This document shows positions 11,501-18,803 of a DNA stretch of 64,000 nucleotides, piece after piece. Position 1 is the stretch's first letter; each line of letters starts with the position of its first letter. The position numbers and the translations under genes are program-made. Under the pieces are notes generated by a model. That model worked only from the letters and a program-made list of their open reading frames with translations, ran no database searches and was not told the DNA's origin. The DNA comes from Histomonas meleagridis (Eukaryota; Parabasalia; Tritrichomonadida; Dientamoebidae), in the NCBI GenBank assembly GCA_020186115.1, contig WSYJ01000163.1, forward strand, positions 1 to 64,000, given 5' to 3'.

Positions 11501-12082
11501 CCAACATAATCTAAACGGGGGATTCTCTTAAGTCTGTTTGGTCCTATAATAGGACGTAAATCGAGTAGACCTCTGTCAAATTCCTCTATCGTTGTAGGAA
11601 TGGGAGGATTGTGGGTATTAATTCTTAATATATCATGTTGAATAATAGCTTGTCCTCGTGCTAGAATAGCCCCATTTGAGTCATTACATTGTATAGGTAA
11701 AAAATCTGAGAATATTAATATCTGATAGAAATAATCACCCAATTTAGCGGTGGAGGTAATGGTGTTCCTTCTGGGCTTGTTGGTGTTGGGTGGTAATGAC
11801 GACCTCGTATTAATAAAATTTCTTGTTGAAATGGAAGTTCTTGGATTAATCTCAAGAACAAAATCTTCATCATTTTCTTTTTGTTCGAGGTCTGGGGCTT
11901 CCTCTTCAATAATCGGTTCTATCCTGTGGTCTTGTGCCGTTATTTCATGAGGTAGTGTCGGATTTTTCCGCAATATATTTATCTGATAATTTCTCCGAGC
12001 GAACAAAATTGGTATCAATCGAGTGCCTTGGGGGAGTTATTTCCGAAAAATGGGTTATCGGACGCAAAAAATCAATTTTCAT
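8514..12082 (-). pseudogene. Copy 2 polyprotein, N-terminal domain, repeats and zinc fingers (frameshifted)
   Basis: The start at 12082 reads MKIDFLRP. Then come the conserved N-terminal domain (about 11500-11830), the variable repeat region with NEEHK-type units (about 10560-11050), the acidic linker (about 10200-10430) and three C2H2-type fingers (about 9480-10060). The linker before the reverse transcriptase follows, with conserved SLPKTWGKK at 9073-9090 and the helical segment at 8514-8813. Several one-base indels relative to copy 4 fall in homopolymers. The region corresponds to the target-binding half of R2-type proteins. Confidence 0.65.
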
Positions 12083-12098
12083 GAAAAATCAAAAAAAT

Positions 12099-12110
12099 CT
12101 CCTCGTGTGG
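12099..12110 (-). repeat. 12-bp shortened tRNA-Asn 3'-end copy between copies 1 and 2
   Basis: The minus strand reads CCACACGAGGAG, the same as the other junctions but with two of the G bases missing. It is preceded by AATGAATAAA (end of copy 1). Confidence 0.75.
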
Positions 12111-12171
12111 TTTATTCATTTATAATTATCTTTTGAAAGAAATTAAGATTAAGTTCAAATTAAGTTATTCA

Positions 12172-12408
12172 TCATCTGGTGATGACGTATGCTCTGAGTT
12201 GCCATTCTCTGAAGTGAGAACCATCCGAAGTAGAATGATCTCTTGAGTTTAGAATCACCAAATTTGCATAAAGCTCATTTAGTTCATCTGTTTGAACTTC
12301 ATCACCTGAACCTTCGGATATAAGAGACTGGTCCGTGTTCGCTATGCTCTCGGATTCGGATTCTTCTTCTTCTGATTGTGATTCAATAATTCCATTATTA
12401 TTATCCAA
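12172..12408 (-). CDS. Copy 1 acidic C-terminal tail
   Basis: A 78-residue stretch dominated by Ser and Glu (SQSEEEESESESIANTDQSL) lies between the endonuclease and the 3' end of the element. Copy 2 has a comparable Asn- and Ser-rich stretch followed by stop codons at 5600-5750. It may be the end of the polyprotein after a frameshift. Confidence 0.35.
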   Translation of the reverse strand: MDNNNGIIESQSEEEESESESIANTDQSLISEGSGDEVQTDELNELYANLVILNSRDHSTSDGSHFREWQLRAYVITR

Positions 12409-12479
12409 ATTATTGTAAATTAGTCGTTGTGATTCCCCTTTAAAGTTGCTACAGTTATTCTCTTCCTTGCAAATCTCTT

Positions 12480-12921
12480 AAACAAATCTTCGGAACCTGC
12501 AAGAGTTCTCAATTCATCTAATGATTTGTTTAACCAAGCGCCTAATGATGAAATGACTATAACATAATAGTTGACTTCTCAGACCGGATTGTTCTTTGAT
12601 ATCCTTACATAAACTTGTATATTTATCTTTCTTCTGATCGTATCTTTCATTTAAAGAATTAATGTCATTCTCATCGACATCTCCATAAGGAATTGTTACC
12701 TCGATTAAAGTGTAACCCTGATTATTACAGTACCAGATATCAGGTTTACATCTTCTGTTCTCGCCTTCAAATAAATTATTATTATTTTGGACATTTTTAA
12801 TAGTTGAGTCGAGGTGAATAATTGGTTTGTTACCAGGTTTTGCTTTTTTACATTTCACATAATTCTTTAATAACTGCATCGTGTCTTTTCTTATATGTAT
12901 TAATAACTGTTTTACAATCAT
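12480..12921 (-). pseudogene. Copy 1 PD-(D/E)XK restriction-like endonuclease
   Basis: The stretch contains RRCKPDIWYCNNQGYTLIEV followed by TIPYGD, then NERYDQKKDKYTSL. In another frame after 12580 comes YYVIVISSLGAWLNKSLDEL and SEDLFKRFARKRI. The Asp of KPD, the Glu of IEV and the lysines of KKDKY fit the active site of R2-type endonucleases, which are PD-(D/E)XK enzymes. One frameshift lies between the active-site part and the GAW box. Confidence 0.75.
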
Positions 12922-13087
12922 TTAATCTATGTCTTAAGGAATTATTTGACCACACAAGGGCACATACACCTATGTTCTCATCATGGCTAGCAAGTCTTTG
13001 ATGCTGCCCAGTATGGAAGCTATTAGTTCTAGCTTGTATGCTGAATTTAATTATATTATCTTTAATTTTACGTTTATAGTCATTCAT
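12848..13087 (-). pseudogene. Copy 1 CCHC motif, damaged
   Basis: The sequence reads QARTNSFHTGQHQRLASHD, then VCALVWSNNSLRHRLNDC. Copy 2 has QARTNSFFTKQNARLANRN and NCPLCGAEDSLRHKLNDC. The second Cys of the CCHC motif is lost through a local frame change, while the following His and Cys are kept. The CCHC box precedes the endonuclease in R2-type proteins. Confidence 0.65.
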
Positions 13088-13217
13088 GAAGTAATTAGAT
13101 CAATTTAGATTTATAAAGGGGTTTTAAAGGTATGACCTCTAAGAGGTAATTTAATCAAATTTGCATAATGGAAGTTTTTGTGATAATTGTTCATAATGTT
13201 TAGGAATTCATTTTTGA

Positions 13218-13448
13218 TCAGATAGAATACACTTCATTCACATCTAGAAATTTTAATGTAATATATTCTTCAGGATTGTCTGGTTCAATTTCATTTCCAT
13301 TGAATTCGAAAGGATCTATATCTGAGTCATCTGGATTTAATAAATTATCTGTGAGTAGATAGTTCAAGTTTAAGATTAAATTATTATCTTCAAGTGCATG
13401 AATTAAAAAAAAAAAAAGGTTTGAAGTTCCAGGTGTATTTTTTCTCAT
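13218..13448 (-). pseudogene. Copy 1 linker between thumb and CCHC motif
   Basis: A short open stretch begins RKNTPGTSNL, matching copy 2 (IKKNTGTSNLLAGFFKYLKR). A run of 13 A (13407-13419) replaces about 20 bases that in copy 2 encode AGFFKYL, with almost no change in length. The rest is acidic and not conserved. Confidence 0.4.
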
Positions 13449-13731
13449 GTCCTTGTTGAAAACATTTAAGAAAATATCGTTAACATTTGTGTTTTCTTCG
13501 ACATTATTATATCTAAACGATTTTTCTTCAACATAAAGTTCGAAATAAATCTCTTAGAAACATATCTTTCGAAACCATAACTTTAGAAAACTTCAGCCAA
13601 TCAAATCATTATTCCCTTTCATTTTAAATCTTCGAGTCCCGCTCCACCATATTCCCATGAAGTATAATAAAATTCCTAAGGTACAGCGGCAGTTTTTAAA
13701 TTAACATTTAATAACGCTCTGATCCTTTTAT

Positions 13732-14295
13732 TTAAAAAATTCCTCTCAGCTTTGTTGGTGGTACCATTAGAATACATAATCCAATGAAGGAATTATGAAT
13801 CTTTAATGGCATCCAACATTTGGATTTCCATTCAAGGGTGAGGGAGCAAATATTACCTATGTCTTCTAATGCTTTAGATATCTTGTAATTTGCTGATTTC
13901 ATTCTCGTTGTCTTCATTAATGCAGTCATTATTCCTAAATAATTAATACCTCCATTAAGATTAGTAATTGGGATATTTTCATTATTAATTTGAAATTTAG
14001 TAATTGCTGAAAATCTTCTATCATTATGATTAATGTAATTTAATGTTTGACATTTGTTAGGTTGAATTTTCATGTTAGCATAAATACAGAAGTCTTCAAC
14101 TACTTTAATTAAATTATTCATACCTTTCTCAGTATCTGAAATAAGTACTAAGTCATCTGCATATGCTTGTGCACAAATGATTTTATCATTTAAGTGAAAT
14201 CCATCGATTTTACAATCTTCTAATTTATGTAATAAGGGTATTGATGCAAATATTAAAGGCAATAGGAGAGAATGGACAACCTTGTTTAACACCAC
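13732..14295 (-). CDS. Copy 1 reverse transcriptase, YADD palm and thumb
   Basis: The stretch contains the catalytic box AQAYADDLVLISDTEKGM and downstream LNGGINYLGIMTALMKTTRM and KISKALEDIGNICSL, matching the palm and thumb of non-LTR reverse transcriptases. YADD is intact here, unlike in copy 2. A frameshift separates it from the fingers segment. The GCPFSPLAFN box seen in copy 2 lies across that break. Confidence 0.8.
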   Translation of the reverse strand: MVLNKVVHSLLLPLIFASIPLLHKLEDCKIDGFHLNDKIICAQAYADDLVLISDTEKGMNNLIKVVEDFCIYANMKIQPNKCQTLNYINHNDRRFSAITKFQINNENIPITNLNGGINYLGIMTALMKTTRMKSANYKISKALEDIGNICSLTLEWKSKCWMPLKIHNSFIGLCILMVPPTKLRGIF

Positions 14296-14304
14296 AATTA
14301 ATAT

Positions 14305-15480
14305 TTATAATGTCTGCAAATTCCCTTTAGTTGGAACCTGAATTCTTGTGTTTGAATTTTGATAAGTTGCTTTTTTTTTTTTTTTTTTTTTATCATCAAA
14401 ACCTTGATTTTTTAAATTCTCAAAGATCAAAGGGTGAGGGACTGACCCAAATGCATCTGAAAAATCAATAGTAGTAATGTAAATAGAACCTTCTCTTCTA
14501 TTTACATGTTGAATTAATTCGTTAATAATCAAAGAATGTTCTGAAGTACCATTAGAACATTGCATAAAACCTTTTTGACATCTTTCTATAAAACTATGTC
14601 TGTTATTTAAATTCTGAAATGCTCTAGCTAACACAACCATCCAAATCCTATAAAATGTTGGGGTTATTGTAATAGGACGCCAAGAATGAGGGTCTTCTTT
14701 ATTACCTTTCTTAAATAACATTATAGTATTTCCTCTTTTAAGTAATTCAGGACATTTTTTAGATTCCATAACTATTATAGTAGTATATTTAATCATTTTA
14801 ACTGTACTTTCATTACCAATTTTCCAAATAACATTTGAAATCCCATCTGGACCATAAGCAGAAATATTTGATCTTGAATAAATTGCTCGTTTAATTAAAT
14901 CACTATCAAATAAATCATTAATTAGATTAATATTATCTTCTTCATTAAGTATTTTCTTAGCTAAGAATTCATTAGAATTTTCCGAATTATTTAATGTTTT
15001 ATAGGTTTCCCAATTCTTCCCATATTCTTCCATAAATTCTTCCGGATTTATTTCACACTCTGGTGTAGTATTATTAGAGATATACCATTTGTAACACCTT
15101 CGCGGATCTTCCATATATAACCCTTGTATTAAATCTTTATATTTAATGTTTTTATTGTTACCAATTATTCTTTGATTTTCATTTATTTTGGTATTAATAA
15201 AATCTAATTTGTCACTTAAATTATCTATTGTATTATTTAATAAATTGATTATATCTTCTTTATTATAAATACTTAATAAGTTATTAATTTCGTCCGGGAG
15301 GATATTGACTATATTAATAACTTTCTCCAAATGTTTATTAAATAAATTTTGTATTGCCTGAGTTGGGGGTTTATGTTTGAGATCATAAAGTTTCCAAATA
15401 TGTGTAACTAGTTTGCATAAATTGTGTGTTTCTGATCTCTCGTTCATGAGCTCTTTCTCTTTCTTCATTACTTCTAACAA
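14305..15480 (-). CDS. Copy 1 reverse transcriptase, fingers and first palm part
   Basis: This 391-residue stretch holds AYGPDGISNVIWK, TIMLFKKGNKEDPHSWRPIT, then TPTFYRIWMVVLARAF, RCQKGFMQCSNGTSEHSL and the first catalytic Asp box TTIDFSDAFGSVPH. These are the standard order of RT motifs of non-LTR retrotransposons. Near the end, eight residues (KQFIDLIK in copy 2) are replaced by D and seven Lys, from a 21-T run at 14371-14391 that keeps the overall length. The frame then changes into the palm segment. Confidence 0.8.
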   Translation of the reverse strand: MLEVMKKEKELMNERSETHNLCKLVTHIWKLYDLKHKPPTQAIQNLFNKHLEKVINIVNILPDEINNLLSIYNKEDIINLLNNTIDNLSDKLDFINTKINENQRIIGNNKNIKYKDLIQGLYMEDPRRCYKWYISNNTTPECEINPEEFMEEYGKNWETYKTLNNSENSNEFLAKKILNEEDNINLINDLFDSDLIKRAIYSRSNISAYGPDGISNVIWKIGNESTVKMIKYTTIIVMESKKCPELLKRGNTIMLFKKGNKEDPHSWRPITITPTFYRIWMVVLARAFQNLNNRHSFIERCQKGFMQCSNGTSEHSLIINELIQHVNRREGSIYITTIDFSDAFGSVPHPLIFENLKNQGFDDKKKKKKKATYQNSNTRIQVPTKGNLQTL

Positions 15481-15485
15481 TAGTA

Positions 15486-15821
15486 TTAGAACATTTGATT
15501 AATTGTTATTTTAAAGACATCTCTTAATTCTTCTCTAATTAGTAAATTAATTTTAGATAAACAACCTTCCCAAATATAATAATTTTCGTCTTTCGGTCTA
15601 TTATCTGAAGGTTTATAAATATTAATTAGAGGTTCAATTTTGTATTTAAATAAATTGTTAATCCTAGATCTAATCTTTCTACGATTTTTACCCCAAATCT
15701 TTGGTAAAGAGACAAATTGAGATTCAAATTCATTATTTAAATCTGTCCAAATTTTAGTAACCTCAAGTAAATTATCTCTGTTTAAATCTTTTAATTTATT
15801 AAAATCAAAATCATTAGCCAA
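15486..15821 (-). CDS. Copy 1 segment between zinc fingers and reverse transcriptase
   Basis: A 111-residue stretch has the conserved box SLPKIWGKNRRKIRSRINN (copy 2: SLPKTWGKK). It continues towards the reverse transcriptase after a frame change near 15485. It corresponds to the basic region just before the RT fingers in R2-like proteins. It carries no enzyme motif of its own. Confidence 0.5.
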   Translation of the reverse strand: MANDFDFNKLKDLNRDNLLEVTKIWTDLNNEFESQFVSLPKIWGKNRRKIRSRINNLFKYKIEPLINIYKPSDNRPKDENYYIWEGCLSKINLLIREELRDVFKITINQMF

Positions 15822-15952
15822 TGATTTTGCATCAAAATTACGAATAATTGGATTAATAATATTATTGTCATCATTTATAATTATTGAATCTGGATTGATA
15901 ATTGTATTATGATGTGTATTATTATTTTTTCTTTGTAATAATATTTCTCCTA

Positions 15953-17125
15953 TTATCTTCTCTTAAAATGTCTTTTTCTGATATTAATGATTTGTTCTTG
16001 ATCTAAATCAATAGGATTTATTACATTAAGTCTATTTCTATCAGTTAAATTTCTTTGAGTGAAAACTAAATCTTCATAATCATTTAAATCCCTATTGATT
16101 TCTTCATCTTTATCCTGCAAGTCCATATACATAGTAGGGAAACATTTAATTCTATCATAAACTGAATGAATGCCTTCAATATTAATTAATTCATGTTGTT
16201 TTTTCGCATGATTTAAAATTCCTTTTGCATCTGAACTCCAACAGACTTTACAATGTTTACACATATAACCTTCTCTAGGTGATAATATATCTAAGCAACT
16301 AGGAATTTTATTATTAAGCTTAGTATAAGCTATAATAGTAGACCAAAACCAACCTATAGTATTTATATTTTCATCAAATTCTTGATGTTTATGTGAAATA
16401 TGAGAAATTAACGATTTATGTGCATTAGTGAAATAATCACAATTAGGGAAAGGACAAACTATAACATTGTTCCTATAAATGTCTTTTTCTAAATTATTCG
16501 AATTATTTAATATTAACCAAATTAAGTCTTTCTCTATTAAGTTTTTAATACAACCATATAAATGATTTTTATCAGGTTTTAAACCATGTATTTTGTTCAT
16601 ATGATTATTTAAAGCATTTCCTGTTTTAAATTCATTCTCACATTGACATTGACATGGGAATTGGCCTGGTACACACCATTTCCCTTCTCTAATCATTATA
16701 TGGATTAATGGTTGTTTAGCTAATGGTAAGTTATCATATTTCCAATTGTTAAGTTCTTTCGTTGGTCTCCATTTATTAATTAAATTATAAATATCTTCTT
16801 TACTGACACATTTCTTAATATCTTCAATTAATTCATCATTCATGTCTACAGTTTCTTGAACTAATTCATGTTCATCTTCTTCTTCATCATTATTAGTTAA
16901 AGTATTAATATTTCTATGAAGTGGAATATTAGTGTCTGAACTTGATTCTCTTTCACTAAGATTATCTTCCATATCTGATTTATCTGAAGTAGAAATTGTG
17001 AAATAGTTACTTAAGTTTAAGACTTTAGGAGTATGTTTATACATAATTTCAAATTCAGGAATATCAATATTTATCGTTCTTTTAATTGGGTTAAAACAAA
17101 TCTCATTTTTTTTCAATATTAACAA
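15953..17125 (-). CDS. Copy 1 zinc-finger segment (three C2H2-type fingers)
   Basis: This is a 390-residue open stretch with an acidic linker followed by three fingers: CQCQCENEFKTG..HMNKIH, CPFPNCDYFTNA..HISHKH and CKHCKVCWSSDA..HAKKQH. They lie at about residues 155-305. N-terminal C2H2 fingers are known in R2- and NeSL-type elements, where they contact target DNA. Here the target would be the tRNA-Asn 3' region, which is inference. The three fingers keep their Cys and His residues in copies 1, 2 and 4. Confidence 0.75.
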   Translation of the reverse strand: MLILKKNEICFNPIKRTINIDIPEFEIMYKHTPKVLNLSNYFTISTSDKSDMEDNLSERESSSDTNIPLHRNINTLTNNDEEEDEHELVQETVDMNDELIEDIKKCVSKEDIYNLINKWRPTKELNNWKYDNLPLAKQPLIHIMIREGKWCVPGQFPCQCQCENEFKTGNALNNHMNKIHGLKPDKNHLYGCIKNLIEKDLIWLILNNSNNLEKDIYRNNVIVCPFPNCDYFTNAHKSLISHISHKHQEFDENINTIGWFWSTIIAYTKLNNKIPSCLDILSPREGYMCKHCKVCWSSDAKGILNHAKKQHELINIEGIHSVYDRIKCFPTMYMDLQDKDEEINRDLNDYEDLVFTQRNLTDRNRLNVINPIDLDQEQIINIRKRHFKRR

Positions 17126-17966
17126 TTTGAGTCTTCAACGTTTTGTTTACATCTATTTTAAGTTGTTCAATTAACGCTGTTTCTGTTTTATTCCTAAATA
17201 AACTTTCTACAAAAAGAGATTCAACAATAGGTTTTGTGGTTTTCTTAATAGCTTCTGGTATAATATGTAAGGATTCTACATCTGGGTTAATAGTTTTATT
17301 ATTTAAATTCGGAATAATTTGTAATGAATCAACATTCGAATTAATAATTTTATTGTTCATAACAGGTTTAACATTCAAAGAATCAATATTAGGATTAACT
17401 TCAACATTATTATACACAGGGTTTGCTTTTACTGAATCTATTCCTGTATTTACTTGTATGTCATTAAATTTGGGAATTGCATGTACAGAATCAATGTTAG
17501 TTGTAATTATTTTCTCATTAAATTTTGGTTCTGCTGTTAAAGAATCAATATTAGTTGAGATTGTTCTTTCATTAATTATCGGATTAATTTCTAAAGAATC
17601 AACCTGAGTATCTACTGTTTTCTCATTTTGTATTTGATTTACATATAACGATTCAATAATTGGATTTGTAGTAATTGATTTCTCGATTGGTTTAACTGAA
17701 TTGATTGGAGATTCACTATAATTAACTTGATTAAGTTGATTAAATTGATTCCTCGTCATATCTGTGAATTGTAACTCATTATGTATCATGTTGTGGTTAA
17801 TTTGATTAATTGATCTTAAATCGATCTGACCAATGTTATAGAAATGACATGTCGCCCATATATTTTGTGTGTTGTTATTAACTATTTCAACATTTAAATT
17901 AATAGCTTTCTGGATAAGATACTTATTTGCAACATTAAATATATTTTGAACTTTTTGGATTATCAC
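17103..17966 (-). CDS. Copy 1 repeat region (about ten 19-20-residue repeats)
   Basis: This segment of the polyprotein consists of units of the form P.(F/I)N.K.I.TNIDSL, for example TAEPKFNEKIITTNIDSV and HAIPKFNDIQVNTGIDSV. The repeats run from about residue 105 to 250 of the 287-residue open stretch. Copies 2 and 4 have a repeat region at the same place but with different units (NEEHKVEP). The region therefore evolves quickly, perhaps as a spacer or binding scaffold. The reading frame overlaps the zinc-finger segment by a few codons because of a frameshift. Confidence 0.6.
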   Translation of the reverse strand: MIIQKVQNIFNVANKYLIQKAINLNVEIVNNNTQNIWATCHFYNIGQIDLRSINQINHNMIHNELQFTDMTRNQFNQLNQVNYSESPINSVKPIEKSITTNPIIESLYVNQIQNEKTVDTQVDSLEINPIINERTISTNIDSLTAEPKFNEKIITTNIDSVHAIPKFNDIQVNTGIDSVKANPVYNNVEVNPNIDSLNVKPVMNNKIINSNVDSLQIIPNLNNKTINPDVESLHIIPEAIKKTTKPIVESLFVESLFRNKTETALIEQLKIDVNKTLKTQIVNIEKK

Positions 17967-18546
17967 TATTTAACCGAAATGGTAATTCTCTAGGTCTGGT
18001 TGGTCCTACGAAAGTTCTTAAATCAAACACACCTCTCTCAATTTCGTCGGACGATGTGAGTCTTGGTGGAAAATTAAGATTGATTAACAGGTTTCCTTCT
18101 TGAATAATGCATTGATTTCGGCATAAAACTAACCCTCTTTCTTCGTTGATAAATATTGGTAGTAAAAACGAAATATGTGGATCTGATGAAATAATTACCC
18201 ATTGAGGTGGGACTCCTTCTTCTCCATATAAATCGGGGTTTTGGGTTTGGATTATAATGAATACCACTAACAAGAAGGAATTCTTGTTGAAGTGGTTCAC
18301 CAAAATTAAAAATCAAACTTTCTGTTATCTTTTTTCTCGCAAATCTGAGGGGGCTTCAGCAGGTGAAGGACATCGTCGTAGGTGCTTCTGTATAATAGGA
18401 GATCGTTCAAGTCGTTTACGCATTTCCGAATCGTCGATATAATTTATTGATCGAAATTTCGATTCGCCAAAAAGGGTATCATTAGAGTGCCCTGGGGGAG
18501 ATATTTCCGAAAATCGAGTTCTCGGACGCAAAAAATCAATATTCAT
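17935..18546 (-). CDS. Copy 1 N-terminal conserved domain (one frameshift)
   Basis: The frame starts at 18546 with MNIDFLRPRTRFSEISPPG. It changes near 18310 and continues as PLQQEFLLVSGIHYNP, then WVIISSDPHISFLLPIFIN, CRNQCIIQEGNLLINLNFPP and FDLRTFVGPTRPRELPFRL down to 17935. The domain (about 130 residues) occurs in all four units of the array, including the one lacking enzymes. It does not resemble a family I know. It has several alternating hydrophobic stretches that suggest a beta-rich fold. The start is supported by the 17-base leader. Confidence 0.6.
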
Positions 18547-18563
18547 GAAAAATCAAAAAAAAT

Positions 18564-18637
18564 CTCCTCCCGTGTGGATCGAACACACGACTTCCAGATT
18601 AACAGTCTGACACTCTAACCAACTGAGTTAGGGAGGA
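18564..18637 (-). tRNA. tRNA-Asn (anticodon GTT)
   Basis: The minus strand folds as a complete cloverleaf of 74 bases. The acceptor arm TCCTCCC pairs with GGGAGGA at all seven positions. The D arm is ACTC/GAGT, the anticodon loop CTGTTAA (GTT, Asn), the variable loop AAGTC, the T arm GTGTG-TTCGATC-CACAC, and the discriminator is G. No intron is present. The eight T that follow one base after the 3' end belong to the inserted retrotransposon and can serve as Pol III terminator. The gene is therefore intact although an element is inserted exactly at its end. Confidence 0.95.
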
Positions 18638-18803
18638 AGTCTGCTTTATTTTAAAAGTATATAATAAAGTGTCAAAAACAAATGGTACGATCATTCTAAC
18701 ATTGTAGTACTTTACTAAATAAATTTATGAAAATTTAAAAATGACATAGAAGAACACAAAAACTAGTTTCAAACACCAAAGTCTATTTTTTATTTAATTT
18801 GAT

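Larger units (their letters stand above)
5527..12098 (-). mobile_element. tRNA-Asn-associated R2-type retrotransposon, copy 2 (full length, inactive)
   Basis: This complete 6.6-kb unit runs from a tRNA-derived repeat at 12099-12110 to another at 5513-5526. In order on the minus strand it has the N-terminal domain, repeat region, acidic linker, three zinc fingers, reverse transcriptase, CCHC motif and PD-(D/E)XK endonuclease. Its 5' 2.8 kb is nearly identical to copy 4, while copy 1 is clearly diverged. Many frameshifts and a changed catalytic YADD motif mark it as inactive. Confidence 0.8.
12111..18563 (-). mobile_element. tRNA-Asn-associated R2-type retrotransposon, copy 1 (best preserved)
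   Basis: This 6.45-kb unit starts directly after the discriminator base of the tRNA-Asn gene and ends with AATGAATAAA at 12111. It has the same order of domains as copy 2 with longer open stretches and an intact YADD box. The leader between the tRNA end and the first ATG is only 17 bases, including eight T in a row that can serve as the tRNA's Pol III terminator. It has no poly(A) tail. The class, a non-LTR element with a restriction-like endonuclease, is assigned from the motifs. The exact clade needs a phylogeny. Confidence 0.85.

Noticed and set aside
17143..17607. 154-codon plus-strand frame in the repeat region of copy 1
   Set aside because: It mirrors the regular repeats of the minus-strand polyprotein.
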